Assembly (NCBI RefSeq): GCF_020447205.1
Contig: NZ_JAJAEL010000007.1
Span: forward strand, 48,363-112,362
DNA: 64,000 nt
Reading direction: 5' to 3'
DNA from: Thalassolituus alkanivorans
Lineage (GTDB): Bacteria > Pseudomonadota > Gammaproteobacteria > Pseudomonadales > Oceanobacteraceae
The notes under the pieces were generated by a model that was not told the DNA's origin, searched no databases, and was given only the letters and a program-made list of their open reading frames with translations. Below are positions 51,669 through 60,960 of this stretch, in pieces (the stretch's first letter is position 1; the number at the start of each line of letters is the position of its first letter). The translations under genes and the position numbers were made by a program.

Positions 51669-52970
51669 ATGAAATACGCGCTGCAATCTGTGCTGTTTGT
51701 CGCCTGCCTGCTGTTCGGACTGACCGTACAGGCCGCAGACGATGCACCACGAACCACGGTCGAGACCACGGCCAAAGCCATGACCGATCGTCTGATCAGT
51801 GACCGGGAATTAGTCCAGAATCAGGAGAACTACGTTGAACAACTGGTCGATGAGCTGCTGCTGCCAGTGGTCGACCACGTTTATATGGCCAAGCGTGTTC
51901 TGGGTAAATACTGGAAACGGGCATCCATGGAGCAGCAAAAAACCTTCACCATTGCCTTTAAAGAGAAAGTCATCCGCACTTATGCCGGAGCTTTCCGCGC
52001 CTTTGACGGCCAGACCATTTTATTTGAAGACTCCCGTCTGAATGACGAAGGCAATCAGGCCATTGTTAAAAGCCAGATTCAGCGGGTTGGCGCACCACCG
52101 ATCCGGGTCGACTACAAACTTTATCTGAAGCAGAAGCAATGGCAGGTATTTGACGTCATTATCGAAGGAGTCAGCCTGACCAAGAGCTTCCGTGATCAGG
52201 TATCCCTGAGCATCGAACAGGATGGCCTGGCACAGGCTATTTCAAAACTGGCCGATGAATACAAGAGTGCCGCCCCAACGGTAAAGCTGGGGGCACGCGC
52301 GTGGGGACCTTATCTGGGCAGTAACCTGCCCGGTTTTGGTCTTGCAGCCGATATTGTAACGACTGCATTCGCGCGTGCCGGCTATCAGGTCGAACTGGTG
52401 TTTGCTCCGGCCCTGAAGATCGAAGAAAACACCAGCGCAGGTCAGCTGCAGGGAGAAATTGCCGCCTGGCAACCTCAGCAAGCGTCAGCCACACAGCTTT
52501 ATTCCGTCCCTTATCTGGAGAATACCCTGGTATTTATCAAGCGCGACGACGATCCCTTTGACTATGCCAGTCCGGATATGCTTAAGCAGCACCTGACAAA
52601 CAAAGGCTACCGCCTCGGAGTTTTCAATGGTGTCGATTATGGCCAGGCGTTCAGCCAGATAGCCCCTCTGTTTCATCTGCAGAAGCTGGATTATTGCTCC
52701 CAGCTGTTCCGTGAAGTGGCCAACAAATCCATTGACCTGGCCCTGGTTGATTCCTGGATGGCGGATATTGAGCTGAACAGCAAAGAACATATTGCCAATC
52801 ACCTGCAGAGAGTCGCTACGCCTTTGGCGAGCCGCGAGCTGCGTGTTAGTATCGCGCGCTCTGCAACCGGGGCCGAAGCCCTGATTCAGGCATTCAATAC
52901 CGGACTGGAACGCATTAAAGCCGACGGTACATACCAATCTTTGCTGAAAAAACACAACTACCCACAATGA
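51669..52970 (+). CDS. Fusion of MlaC/Ttg2D and a family 3 solute-binding domain
   Basis: 433 aa, periplasmic (signal MKYALQSVLFVACLLFGLTVQA). Residues about 30-200 are an MlaC phospholipid-carrier domain (ENYVEQLVDELLLPVVDH, VYMAKRVLGKYWKRASMEQQ, FKEKVIRTYAGAF). Residues about 205-430 are a SBP_bac_3 domain of the type that binds amino acids or other small ligands (LGARAWGPYLGSNLPGFGLAADIV, LGVFNGVDYGQAFSQI, IDLALVDSWMADIE). No mlaFEDB or transporter permease genes lie nearby. The two parts share one continuous frame with no internal start, so the fusion is genuine in this sequence. Overlaps rluA by 4 bp. Confidence 0.88.
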   Translation: MKYALQSVLFVACLLFGLTVQAADDAPRTTVETTAKAMTDRLISDRELVQNQENYVEQLVDELLLPVVDHVYMAKRVLGKYWKRASMEQQKTFTIAFKEKVIRTYAGAFRAFDGQTILFEDSRLNDEGNQAIVKSQIQRVGAPPIRVDYKLYLKQKQWQVFDVIIEGVSLTKSFRDQVSLSIEQDGLAQAISKLADEYKSAAPTVKLGARAWGPYLGSNLPGFGLAADIVTTAFARAGYQVELVFAPALKIEENTSAGQLQGEIAAWQPQQASATQLYSVPYLENTLVFIKRDDDPFDYASPDMLKQHLTNKGYRLGVFNGVDYGQAFSQIAPLFHLQKLDYCSQLFREVANKSIDLALVDSWMADIELNSKEHIANHLQRVATPLASRELRVSIARSATGAEALIQAFNTGLERIKADGTYQSLLKKHNYPQ

Positions 52971-53584
52971 CCCCCCTTGATATCATTCTGGCCGATGACG
53001 ACATCATCATTCTGAACAAGCCCGCCGGTCTGCTGAGCGTCCCCGGACGCTACATACCCGAATCGGCCTTCTCTCTGCTGGCTGAGCAGTTCGGCGAACT
53101 GCATGTGATCCACCGCCTCGACCGCGATACATCAGGAATTATTGTTTTCGCCCGCCATAAGGCCGCGCTTACCCATGTGCAGCAACAGTTCGAAAAGCAG
53201 AAAACCCGCAAAGTGTACGAAAGCCTGGTGATCGGCCAGCTGAAAGGCAACTGGGGCTGCGTTAATCTGCCGATTTGCGTGGACTGGCCCAACCGGCCAC
53301 TGCAGAAAATCAGCCACGTTAATGGCCGCTATGCCCTGACCCGCTGGAAACGACTGGCACAGGATGAAGAAACAACCCGGGTGGAAATGTATCCGAAAAC
53401 CGGACGCTCCCATCAGCTGCGCCTGCATATGCTGAATCTGGGCCATCCGATTGTCGGCGACGTGTTCTACGCCGGTGAAAGTGCCAAAGAGCAGCCGCGT
53501 ATGATGCTGCACGCCCGTGAGCTGGATTTCACCCACCCCGGCAGCGGCGAAGCGTTGCAGATTGTTTGCCCAACGCCGTTCTGA
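52967..53584 (+). CDS. rluA: RluA-family pseudouridine synthase
   Basis: 205 aa. Catalytic Asp in VIHRLDRDTSGIIVFA; also IIILNKPAGLLSVPGR and SHQLRLHMLNLGHPIVGD. RluA (23S Psi746 and tRNA Psi32) fits by length and lack of an S4 domain. ATGA overlap with the upstream fusion gene suggests shared transcription, probably without functional link. Confidence 0.93.
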   Translation: MTPLDIILADDDIIILNKPAGLLSVPGRYIPESAFSLLAEQFGELHVIHRLDRDTSGIIVFARHKAALTHVQQQFEKQKTRKVYESLVIGQLKGNWGCVNLPICVDWPNRPLQKISHVNGRYALTRWKRLAQDEETTRVEMYPKTGRSHQLRLHMLNLGHPIVGDVFYAGESAKEQPRMMLHARELDFTHPGSGEALQIVCPTPF

Positions 53585-53603
53585 CGCCGGACCTTATCAG
53601 CAA

Positions 53604-53636
53604 CTCCGCTCAGGCAGGTACAACCCCTGAGCGGAG
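53604..53636. terminator. Hairpin across the DUF1461 stop, convergent with rluA
   Basis: 11-bp perfect arms CTCCGCTCAGG and CCTGAGCGGAG around an 11-nt loop. One arm contains the stop codon of the leftward gene. No U-tract. Confidence 0.5.
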
Positions 53637-54335
53637 CCTCAGAAGCCAGCGCAGCAATAACACAAACAGTGCAAAAAACAGCACCCCGCCAGCAATAATC
53701 GCCAGAGCAATGCCGCCAAACAGCACAGGCGCTTTCATCAGTGTGCTCATCAGTGAATCCTGATAATAAAAAAACCACTGATGATTATCGGGAAAAATCC
53801 ACACATGCAGCTGATAGAAAACCTCTTTGGGGCCAACAATCAGCACTACAGCCCCGGCCATCAGCAAAGTACCCAGCAGCCAGAACAGCTGCTGCTTCCA
53901 AAGCGGTGCTGCACCCCGCCATAGCAAGCCAGCCAGCATCAATAATGTGACAAAAGCAATCAGCAGCGATGCGCTGTACAGCACATCAATCAGGTTGGCC
54001 ACATCCTGCAGATGAATTATTTCCGCCCGGTGCAGCAGACCCACGGCCTGACCATTATGCTCAAACTGAATGACCTCCAGTCCCTCACCATGCCGGTGTA
54101 CCGCAATACTGATGTCATCAAACAGACGTACATGCTCTTCTTTGTCCAGAAGCTCCAGTCCGGCGATATAGCGGTTTTTCGGGCCGAAGCGCTCAATATG
54201 GGCGCCGATGCTGTACCAGTCATACCAGAAGCCATAGCTGTAATTCTGCTTGGCCTGCACCAACCAGCCCAGCGCCAGGCAGCTGATAAATCCACCCAGT
54301 AAGGTCAGAAACCACAGCCCCTGAATTCTCTTCAT
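53610..54335 (-). CDS. DUF1461-like integral membrane protein
   Basis: 241 aa with four or five membrane helices (LWFLTLLGGFISCLALGWLV, DVLYSASLLIAFVTLLMLAGLLW, LFWLLGTLLMAGAVVLIVG, FGGIALAIIAGGVLFFALFVLLLRWLL). The VFYQLHVWIFPDNHQWFFYYQDSLM segment resembles the conserved FH..FFP.G.W.F motif of DUF1461. Function unknown. Overlaps the upstream hydrolase gene by 4 bp. Confidence 0.78.
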   Translation of the reverse strand: MKRIQGLWFLTLLGGFISCLALGWLVQAKQNYSYGFWYDWYSIGAHIERFGPKNRYIAGLELLDKEEHVRLFDDISIAVHRHGEGLEVIQFEHNGQAVGLLHRAEIIHLQDVANLIDVLYSASLLIAFVTLLMLAGLLWRGAAPLWKQQLFWLLGTLLMAGAVVLIVGPKEVFYQLHVWIFPDNHQWFFYYQDSLMSTLMKAPVLFGGIALAIIAGGVLFFALFVLLLRWLLRLRSGVVPA

Positions 54336-55174
54336 GCCAGATCCTGCCAGAAATGGTTAATCCGGGCTGCCAAAGCGGTCACCGTGGATTCCTCCAGATG
54401 GAAATGATGGTGTCCCGGAAATTCTTCCAGTGTGGCCCGTGGCAGGTGCTTAATACGCAGATCAAACATCGCACGCGGAATCAGCCCCTGTTCGGCACGC
54501 AACACCAGAGCAGGCATATTCATCGCAGCCATAAAAGCTTCGATCTGCGGTTCGGTCAGGCGCACCTTTGAGATCGCCCGCAGGCGCCCATCGGTACGCC
54601 AGCCGACACCGCCTTCCAGTGATTGCAGGTTACGCTCGACCACCGGCCAGATGCACTCCGGACTCAACTCCGGGTTCTGCCGCACTCTGGCGGCCAATGC
54701 GTCCTCAGCACCGGCATGCACCTTCAGCGTTGTGGTTTTTACCGGCGCCATAATGGCTTTAGCCAGCTGTTCCGGCGCCTGAGCTGGCGGCGTAGTCAGC
54801 GGCCCCAGCGCGTCCAGAGCAACATAAGAAGCGATTCTGTCAGGAAAAGCACCAGCCAGCAGCATGCCCGCTGCCGAGCCCATTGAATGCCCCAGCAGGT
54901 GTACAGGCTCATCCACGGACAGCAACAGATCGTATAAAGCTTCCAGCGAAGACCAGATGGCATAATCGGCACCTTCGCCCAGCCAGTCGGAATGGCCGTG
55001 TCCCGGCAAATCCGGGGCAATAACACAGACGTCCTGCAGCAGTGGCGCCAGCCGCGAAAAGGTTGCGGCATTGTCCAGCCAGCCATGCAAAGCCAGCACT
55101 TTAGGCTTTACCTGCTCCCCCCACTGCAATCCACGTAAAGTACCAAAGCGGCACCGCCATTCAATGGATGTCAT
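54332..55174 (-). CDS. Alpha/beta hydrolase
   Basis: 280 aa. LALHGWLDNAATFSRLAPLL forms the oxyanion region. The nucleophile elbow is LLGHSMGSAAGML (Ser), followed by a late Asp and His (GHHHFHLEE). Similar to the E. coli-like esterase group of uncertain substrate. Second in the cluster of two consecutive hydrolases, each overlapping by 4 bp. Confidence 0.9.
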   Translation of the reverse strand: MTSIEWRCRFGTLRGLQWGEQVKPKVLALHGWLDNAATFSRLAPLLQDVCVIAPDLPGHGHSDWLGEGADYAIWSSLEALYDLLLSVDEPVHLLGHSMGSAAGMLLAGAFPDRIASYVALDALGPLTTPPAQAPEQLAKAIMAPVKTTTLKVHAGAEDALAARVRQNPELSPECIWPVVERNLQSLEGGVGWRTDGRLRAISKVRLTEPQIEAFMAAMNMPALVLRAEQGLIPRAMFDLRIKHLPRATLEEFPGHHHFHLEESTVTALAARINHFWQDLA

Positions 55175-55956
55175 GCCAGCAACTCTCCTAATAACTGATG
55201 AATCACCGCCGCCGTCCGCTCCGGACGCTCCAGTGGAAACATATGACTGCCCGGTAGCCAGCGCACTTTCATACCGAGGCGGCTTTGCATGTAAGCGCCA
55301 TTAAGACGGCGGAATACTTTGCTGTGCTCACCGCCGAGCGCGGCACCAGGAACCTGAAGTCCGGAACGGATACGCAGGTTATGCGGCACCGTGCGGTAAA
55401 TCTTCATTTCAATATCCGGATCAAAACGCAGAGCGACACCATTCGCTGTCGGCTCAGTTCCGCTTTGCACATAATCCTTCAGGCAACGCTCATCGAAATA
55501 ACGCAACAACGACTTGCCGCGGAAGTACTCAATGGCATCCTTTTGCGAAGCCCACTCACTGCGCCGCCCTTCTGTTCGTCCGGCCGGTGTGACTTTATCA
55601 ACCAGCCCCAGGCGTTTAACCAGTCGCAGGCCATTAGCCTCCAGCGGTGACAATGCCGGAGAGTCCAGCATGATCAGGGCTTTTACCAGATCAGGACGCT
55701 TTACTGCCACCATCAGACTCAGCAGCCCTCCGAGCGAGTGCCCCACGGCAATCACAGGTTGCCTGTAATGATGCTCAAAATAGTGGATCAGCTCGGCTTC
55801 CAGATGGCGCCAGTTATCGGTGACCGGGTAATCCGGATTGTGTCCGATTCGATCGATGCTGCGTACATCGTAATGGGCCGACAGCGCTTCGAATAACACC
55901 CGATAGGTGCCAGCCGGAAAACCATTGGCATGAGAAAAATGGAGAATATCTTTCAT
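55171..55956 (-). CDS. Alpha/beta hydrolase
   Basis: About 261 aa from ATG 55956 (MKDILHFSHANGFPAGTYRVLF), the usual start of this group; 55968 is also possible. Nucleophile elbow AVGHSLGGLLSL; late catalytic region includes GSHMFPLERPE. Substrate unknown. It is first in the hydrolase-hydrolase-DUF1461 operon. Confidence 0.9.
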   Translation of the reverse strand: MKDILHFSHANGFPAGTYRVLFEALSAHYDVRSIDRIGHNPDYPVTDNWRHLEAELIHYFEHHYRQPVIAVGHSLGGLLSLMVAVKRPDLVKALIMLDSPALSPLEANGLRLVKRLGLVDKVTPAGRTEGRRSEWASQKDAIEYFRGKSLLRYFDERCLKDYVQSGTEPTANGVALRFDPDIEMKIYRTVPHNLRIRSGLQVPGAALGGEHSKVFRRLNGAYMQSRLGMKVRWLPGSHMFPLERPERTAAVIHQLLGELLA

Positions 55957-56019
55957 AAACGCGCGCAATAAAAAAACGCAACGCTATAACCATGCGGGAA
56001 ACAACACAAGGGGGAATGC

Positions 56020-56043
56020 GGCCGTTATCGGAGCTTAACGGCC
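56020..56043 (-). terminator. Hairpin after sixA without U-tract
   Basis: GGCCGTTA (56020-56027) and TAACGGCC (56036-56043) form a stem 11 bp beyond the leftward sixA stop. Confidence 0.45.
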
Positions 56044-56053
56044 ACAATACATT

Positions 56054-56518
56054 TCACAGTCCGTCGAGCACCGGGTACCAGACAGCATCGACACTCATAC
56101 AAGCGGCAGCAGCAAGATCCCCCTGCAGAATCCAGCATTCAGCCGGCGACCAGGGCTGATCATACAGCTGGCCATCAACCAGCATGGCAGCCAGATGACC
56201 GACCAGAGGTAAATGCGACACCAGAATCAGATCCTGCTCCTGGGCGGAAAGATCATTCAGCAACTGCTGAACATCACCGTCCGGCACCAGATGCGGCATG
56301 GTTTCAACCGCCAATCCCAGACTCCCGGCAATGGCCTGTGCCGTTTGCTGTGCTCGCAAAAAAGGGCTGGCAAGAATGCGGGGATTGTTAAAGGTTTGTT
56401 GTGCCAGCCAGCGGCCGGCACCTGCGGCCTGACCGGCACCCCTGTCAGTCAGGCCGCGATTCTGATCCTGAACAGCCCCACTGACCGCAGAACCATGACG
56501 AACAATACAGATTTTCAC
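56054..56518 (-). CDS. sixA: Phosphohistidine phosphatase SixA
   Basis: 154 aa histidine phosphatase of the phosphoglycerate-mutase fold. Active site RHGSAVSGAVQDQNRGLTDRG, with the second His in VSHLPLVGHLAAML. E. coli SixA dephosphorylates HPr-like NPr in the nitrogen PTS. Last gene of the leftward gpsA-DUF4389-sixA group; its ATG overlaps the DUF4389 stop. Confidence 0.92.
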   Translation of the reverse strand: MKICIVRHGSAVSGAVQDQNRGLTDRGAGQAAGAGRWLAQQTFNNPRILASPFLRAQQTAQAIAGSLGLAVETMPHLVPDGDVQQLLNDLSAQEQDLILVSHLPLVGHLAAMLVDGQLYDQPWSPAECWILQGDLAAAACMSVDAVWYPVLDGL

Positions 56519-56820
56519 TCGGCAGAAGCCTTCTCTTTACTGTTAGGCCAGTCCTGAAACGGAAAAGGCTTTTCATCGCTGGCACCAGACAGGTAGTGAA
56601 TAATCTGCTTCACATACTCTCCCAGTGCCAGGCCAAATTCCGTCAGTGACGCATTCGGCTCGCCGGATACCAGACGGAACACCCACTGCACCAGAGTAAT
56701 CAGCAGCAAAACCAGATCCAGCACACGGTAGACGATGAAAAATCCGATGATATAGAGCGTTTTTAACCAGAACGCATCGGACGTGACATTTTCTTTAAAA
56801 TCGTTCATTTCTGACCTCAT
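56515..56820 (-). CDS. DUF4389 membrane protein
   Basis: 101 aa with two closely spaced helices (LYIIGFFIVYRVLDLVLLLI, LVQWVFRLVSG) and FGLALGEYVKQIIHYLSGASDEKPFPF, typical of DUF4389. Start may be at MNDFKENV (4 codons in). Function unknown; its place between gpsA and sixA is shared with Pseudomonas. Confidence 0.85.
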   Translation of the reverse strand: MRSEMNDFKENVTSDAFWLKTLYIIGFFIVYRVLDLVLLLITLVQWVFRLVSGEPNASLTEFGLALGEYVKQIIHYLSGASDEKPFPFQDWPNSKEKASAE

Positions 56821-56859
56821 GAATAAAATTGCGCAACCATACTGACAACCCTGTCCGCG

Positions 56860-57885
56860 TTATATTTCACAGCGGGGTAAGGCAAACTCCACATCAGAGG
56901 CATGCTCGCCGGTCATCAGACCCTGCGCAACCACCCGGGGATCGGCCGCATTGAACAATACCTCATAAGCGCCCATCACCAGGGGCATATAAATACTCAA
57001 TTCCTGCGCTTTTGCCCTGACATAACGCAAGGTATTAACACCTTCAGCCACTTCGCCCAGTTCGTCCACGGCCTCAGCCAGACTTTTACCCTGACCAATG
57101 GCGTAGCCAACCCGGTAATTGCGGCTCAGCGGTGATGTACAGGTCACCACCAGATCACCCACACCTGCCAGGCCGAGGAATGTCAGCGGGTTGGCCCCCA
57201 GCGCTACGGCAAAGCGGCTCATCTCGGCCAGCGAGCGGGTAATAATCATACTGCGGGTGTTTTCACCCATGCCAAGAGCGGCGACGAAACCGGACACAAT
57301 GGCGTAGATATTCTTCAGCGCCCCGCTCAGCTCAACCCCATACAGGTCGTTGGATGCGTACACACGGAAGTAAGGACAGCTCAGCGCTTCCTGAATATTG
57401 CGTCGTAAGTCACTGTTTTCACTGGCAATAACAGTTGCCGCCAACTCGCGCTTAGCAATTTCTTTGGCCAGATTGGGGCCACTGAGGACACCAACCGGAT
57501 TGTCCGGGCAAATCTCCGCCAGTACCTGGCTCATCAACAGGAAACCGTCCGGCTCAATACCTTTGGTGGTGCTGACCAGCGCCTGATCCGGTGTCAGTTC
57601 AGCTGCAAATGATGACACTACTTCACGTACCGATTTGCTCGGCACAGAAACAAAAATCACCTCCGCTCCGCGAATCGCCTCAAGCAGATCAGTGGTCGCC
57701 GTCAGAGACGGATTCAGACTGACATCCGGCAGGTACTGTGGATTGGTGTGCTGCTCATTGATGCTGCGGGCAACGTCATCGTTGCGCATCCACTGCACGG
57801 TGTGTATTTGATTGTCGGCAAGAATATTGGCCACTACTGTGCCAAAGCTGCCACCGCCGATTACGGCCGCCTTCTGGATGACCAC
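56860..57885 (-). CDS. gpsA: Glycerol-3-phosphate dehydrogenase [NAD(P)+]
   Basis: Makes sn-glycerol-3-phosphate for phospholipids, the substrate used later by PgsA (6146). 341 aa. Nucleotide motif [32 protein letters not shown]; catalytic Lys in [13 protein letters not shown]; substrate loop [21 protein letters not shown] as adjacent short motifs. Confidence 0.97.
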   Translation of the reverse strand: MVIQKAAVIGGGSFGTVVANILADNQIHTVQWMRNDDVARSINEQHTNPQYLPDVSLNPSLTATTDLLEAIRGAEVIFVSVPSKSVREVVSSFAAELTPDQALVSTTKGIEPDGFLLMSQVLAEICPDNPVGVLSGPNLAKEIAKRELAATVIASENSDLRRNIQEALSCPYFRVYASNDLYGVELSGALKNIYAIVSGFVAALGMGENTRSMIITRSLAEMSRFAVALGANPLTFLGLAGVGDLVVTCTSPLSRNYRVGYAIGQGKSLAEAVDELGEVAEGVNTLRYVRAKAQELSIYMPLVMGAYEVLFNAADPRVVAQGLMTGEHASDVEFALPRCEI

Positions 57886-57921
57886 TTAGCCCCCTTGGGT
57901 TCGCAGGATGAATTTCAGCTG

Positions 57922-58416
57922 TTAAGAGTGGAAACGGTCAGATTCAAGCGAATCAACCAACTCCCGGAATGCATCTTTATTTTTATCATTGAGGCTCATC
58001 AGAACCCGATGAGCAGAAATAACCTGTTCGCGTGCCTTTTCTTCATCGACAGCATCCGCTGCCCATTCGCGAAAATCGGCCTCATCCGAGAACGGTTCGT
58101 TAATAATATGGAAAACCTGGTCAAAGCCCATGCTGAGCAGAATCCGGGTAATGCCCGGATTAGGACTGGAGATCGTTGGAGTAATGCCAAAACGTTCGCG
58201 GCAGATGATGGATATTTTGGCAATCTGACCCAGTGTTGTGCTGTCGACACCTTCCGCCAGTGACAGATCAACGATGACGTTATCAAAATCCGGATGGTTC
58301 AGGATGTCATCAAGGTAGTGCTCCAGTGCAGAGCACAGGTTAAGACGAACATCACCGATGAGTCGGATCACATGAATGCCTTTGCAAAAGGCTACCTGCA
58401 CTTTACCTGATGTCAT
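57922..58416 (-). CDS. STAS-domain anti-sigma-factor antagonist (HsbA-like)
   Basis: 164 aa. The STAS core (HVIRLIGDVRLNLCSALEHYLD, NVIVDLSLAEGVDSTTLGQIAKI) has the phospho-acceptor Ser in VDSTTLG. A C-terminal helical extension of about 60 residues follows. HsbA-type proteins are dephosphorylated by an HsbR-like PP2C phosphatase, encoded immediately upstream with a 4-bp overlap. Partner anti-sigma factor not in the window. Confidence 0.88.
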   Translation of the reverse strand: MTSGKVQVAFCKGIHVIRLIGDVRLNLCSALEHYLDDILNHPDFDNVIVDLSLAEGVDSTTLGQIAKISIICRERFGITPTISSPNPGITRILLSMGFDQVFHIINEPFSDEADFREWAADAVDEEKAREQVISAHRVLMSLNDKNKDAFRELVDSLESDRFHS

Positions 58417-59585
58417 AACACACCCCGGCCAATAGCAACCATCGCGATGTCATCCGGAACCTCAGGGAGGTCGTCAATACCCAGCTGCCCACAGATCTGC
58501 TCAAGGTTACCGCGACTTTTTGCCGCCACCTTTAATAATAAGGCTTCTTTATCATTCAAGGTCGGTTCCGCCATGATTTCCAGTATTCCATCCGAAAACA
58601 ACAACAGACTGAAGGGTTCCGGCAGTTGCAGCTGATAATTCTGATATTCAGCTTCACGGAACATGCCCACCGGCATACCACGCCCGGTCAGATATTCAGC
58701 CGAATCGCCATGCAGCAGCACCGGCATTGGAAAATGGCCGCCAACGCTGTATTCCAGCATCAGGGTTGCGGTATCAATCACGCCGTAAAACATAGTCAGG
58801 TGCTTTTCCAGCTCAGAGGCCAGCAGTTCTGAATTGATACGGGACAATACCTGCGACGGATGCAGCAGATCATCACTGGAGCCACGCTGCAGGTTGCGGC
58901 GCAGGCGGTAAGTCAGGTTTTTCAGCAACACCGTCACGAATGCAGAAGATGCACCATGGCCGGACACATCAGCGATGTAAAACACCAGACGTTTATCGTC
59001 CAGTTCGAAATAGTCGAGGAAGTCGCCGCTGAGCATCAGTGAAGGGATGATTTTATGGTCGCAGCGGATGCCGTCGAGTAATACCGGCTCGGGCAGCATG
59101 CGCAACTGCGCCTGACGGCCGGCAAGCTGATCATTACGCAGCTCATCAAGGCCACGTTTAAGCTCGGTATTGGTTTTTTCAAGATGCTCGCGGTAGGCAT
59201 TATTATCGGCCTCCAGCTGTGCACGTTGCAGGGACTTTTTCAGCGAGTGATGCAGCACTTCCATATCCAGGATGGGCTTCACCAGATAATCGTCAGCTCC
59301 CAAGCGCAAAGCCTTCACCACATCATCCATCACCCCGGCGCCAGAGACGACAATCACCGGTAACAAAGGCTGTTGCTGTTTCAGCTTTTCAAGCAGCTCA
59401 ATGCCGTTCAGACCTGGCATCTTGAGGTCACAGACAACAGCATCCACGCTGCGCTCGGCCAGCAGCTGTAAAGCCTCGCGGCCACAGGCGGCAGACAGCA
59501 CCTGATAATCATAGTCATCCAGAAAGGCAACCATGCTATCGCGGACAGTCGAATCATCGTCAATGACCAGCACACTCGCGGCCAT
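58413..59585 (-). CDS. Response regulator with PP2C-type phosphatase (HsbR-like)
   Basis: 390 aa from ATG 59585, which has GGGAG upstream; an in-frame start at 59609 is less likely. A receiver domain (VLVIDDDSTVRDSMVAFL; Asp in VVCDLKMPGLNG; Lys in YLVKPILD) is followed by a coiled coil (HLEKTNTELKRGLDELRND) and a SpoIIE/PP2C domain (LVFYIADVSGHGASSAFVTVLL; LLLFSDGILEIM). Receiver phosphorylation would switch phosphatase activity on the STAS protein. In Pseudomonas this pathway tunes flagella and biofilm. Confidence 0.92.
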   Translation of the reverse strand: MAASVLVIDDDSTVRDSMVAFLDDYDYQVLSAACGREALQLLAERSVDAVVCDLKMPGLNGIELLEKLKQQQPLLPVIVVSGAGVMDDVVKALRLGADDYLVKPILDMEVLHHSLKKSLQRAQLEADNNAYREHLEKTNTELKRGLDELRNDQLAGRQAQLRMLPEPVLLDGIRCDHKIIPSLMLSGDFLDYFELDDKRLVFYIADVSGHGASSAFVTVLLKNLTYRLRRNLQRGSSDDLLHPSQVLSRINSELLASELEKHLTMFYGVIDTATLMLEYSVGGHFPMPVLLHGDSAEYLTGRGMPVGMFREAEYQNYQLQLPEPFSLLLFSDGILEIMAEPTLNDKEALLLKVAAKSRGNLEQICGQLGIDDLPEVPDDIAMVAIGRGVL

Positions 59586-59855
59586 CAGTAACTCCCGGCA
59601 TACGCTCAATTGGGGCGAACACTAACGTCATCTGCCCCCCCTTGCAATCCCTAAAATTAAGCCGCCCGGCAAAAAACTCTCCGCACAGTCAGGTTCCTGA
59701 TTTAAGCACTGAATAATGGTTCTTAAAGCAGACTTTTAGCGGGATTAAATTATTAGCTGAAGGCGCTTATGGCACGGGGAATGCTGAATTTTTCTCAATG
59801 TACAAAAATTAGTCACCACGATAGCATCGGAAAGACTCTAATAAGGAGAAAAACC

Positions 59856-60158
59856 ATGTCCAGTCTGGCGAGAAACTACCAAGAAAAACGGAATTTTATC
59901 CGCATGCAGGTATCCGCTCCGGCGACCCTGACGCTCAATGACGGCAACAGCTACGACCTGACCTGTCTGGACCTCAGCAGCAGTGGCGTACAGCTGCAGC
60001 ACTTTGAGGCCATCCCCATGGGCATGAGTGGCCGCCTGACGGTATCCAGTGGCGGAGGCTACACCACCCCGCTGGAAGCTCAGGTAACGGTTTGCCGGAT
60101 CGAAGAAGACGGCAGTGAAAACTACCGTATAGGCGCCACCATCGATTCTTTTCTCTGA
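59856..60158 (+). CDS. PilZ-domain protein
   Basis: 100 aa from ATG 59856, 7 nt after AAGGAG; the upstream open frame from 59769 is discarded. Both c-di-GMP motifs are present: RNFIR (RxxxR) and DLSSSG (DxSxxG). A stand-alone PilZ effector, close to the HsbR/STAS switch, which may share motility and biofilm control (inference). Confidence 0.9.
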   Translation: MSSLARNYQEKRNFIRMQVSAPATLTLNDGNSYDLTCLDLSSSGVQLQHFEAIPMGMSGRLTVSSGGGYTTPLEAQVTVCRIEEDGSENYRIGATIDSFL

Positions 60159-60171
60159 CGGTTCAATCAGC

Positions 60172-60206
60172 AACAAAAAAGCCAGCAATCTGCTGGCTTT
60201 TTTGTT
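60172..60206. terminator. Bidirectional terminator between PilZ gene and nfuA
   Basis: A perfect 16-bp stem AACAAAAAAGCCAGCA, loop ATC, complementary arm, with U-runs both ways. Confidence 0.92.
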
Positions 60207-60226
60207 TCAGACAACGTGCTTATGCC

Positions 60227-60817
60227 TTATTTGAAATAAGCATTATCGGCCTGAGTATGATCCGTCACGTCACGTACCGCTTTTACTTCCGGGATCTTGG
60301 CAATCAGCGACGCTTCGACACCATCTTTCAGAGTCATATCCACCGCACTGCATCCCTGACAGCCGCCGCCAAATTTCAGCACAGCCACGCCATCTTCGGT
60401 CAGTTCAACCAGACTGACATCGCCACCATGTGCTGCCAGGCCAGGATTGATTTCGGTATACAGCAAATAGTTGATGCGCTCTTCCACCGGGCTGTCGGCG
60501 GTAACTTTTGGCATTTTGGCATTCGGCGCCTTGATGGTCAGCTGACCACCCATGCGGTCCTTGGCAAAATCGATGATGGATTCTTCCAGATAAGGAATGC
60601 TCATCGCCTCAACAAACACCCGCAGCTTGTCCATTGCCTGCAACTGGTCTGAGGCATGAACTTCTTCCGGACGGCAGTAGGCCAGGCAGGTTTCAGCGTA
60701 TTTGGTGCCGGGCTGAGTAATAAAAACACGAACAGCCATCCCCTCGACATTCTGCTTTTCCAGCAACTGTGCCAGATAGTCTTCCGCATCCGGGGTGATG
60801 GTTACATAGGTTGTCAT
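60227..60817 (-). CDS. nfuA: Fe-S cluster carrier NfuA
   Basis: 196 aa from ATG 60817 ([20 protein letters not shown]), preceded by GAGGT; the frame is open to 60922 without a plausible start. The degenerate A-type domain ([20 protein letters not shown]) precedes the Nfu domain with CxxC ([15 protein letters not shown]). It protects and delivers 4Fe-4S clusters. Divergent from metH. Confidence 0.96.
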   Translation of the reverse strand: MTTYVTITPDAEDYLAQLLEKQNVEGMAVRVFITQPGTKYAETCLAYCRPEEVHASDQLQAMDKLRVFVEAMSIPYLEESIIDFAKDRMGGQLTIKAPNAKMPKVTADSPVEERINYLLYTEINPGLAAHGGDVSLVELTEDGVAVLKFGGGCQGCSAVDMTLKDGVEASLIAKIPEVKAVRDVTDHTQADNAYFK

Positions 60818-60894
60818 AGTCTTTACCTCTATCAAGTGTCGCCATTGTAACGAATGGCGCTGCGCGGCGAAATACCCCAGCAAAATGGTTGGAT

Positions 60895-60923
60895 AAGACA
60901 AGTGTTTCCACCTCTGGTACAAT
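60895..60923 (+). promoter_or_regulatory. Candidate metH promoter
   Basis: AAGACA, 17-bp spacer, TACAAT. The predicted start is about 30 nt before the metH ATG, too little room for a B12 or SAM riboswitch, and none is seen. Confidence 0.5.
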
Positions 60924-60960
60924 CCGGCGCCATTTTTCCGGTTTAAGACATCAGAGATTT

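Noticed and set aside
60818-60960. Cobalamin or SAM riboswitch before metH
   Set aside because: The leader is too short and contains no B12-box or SAM-type helices.
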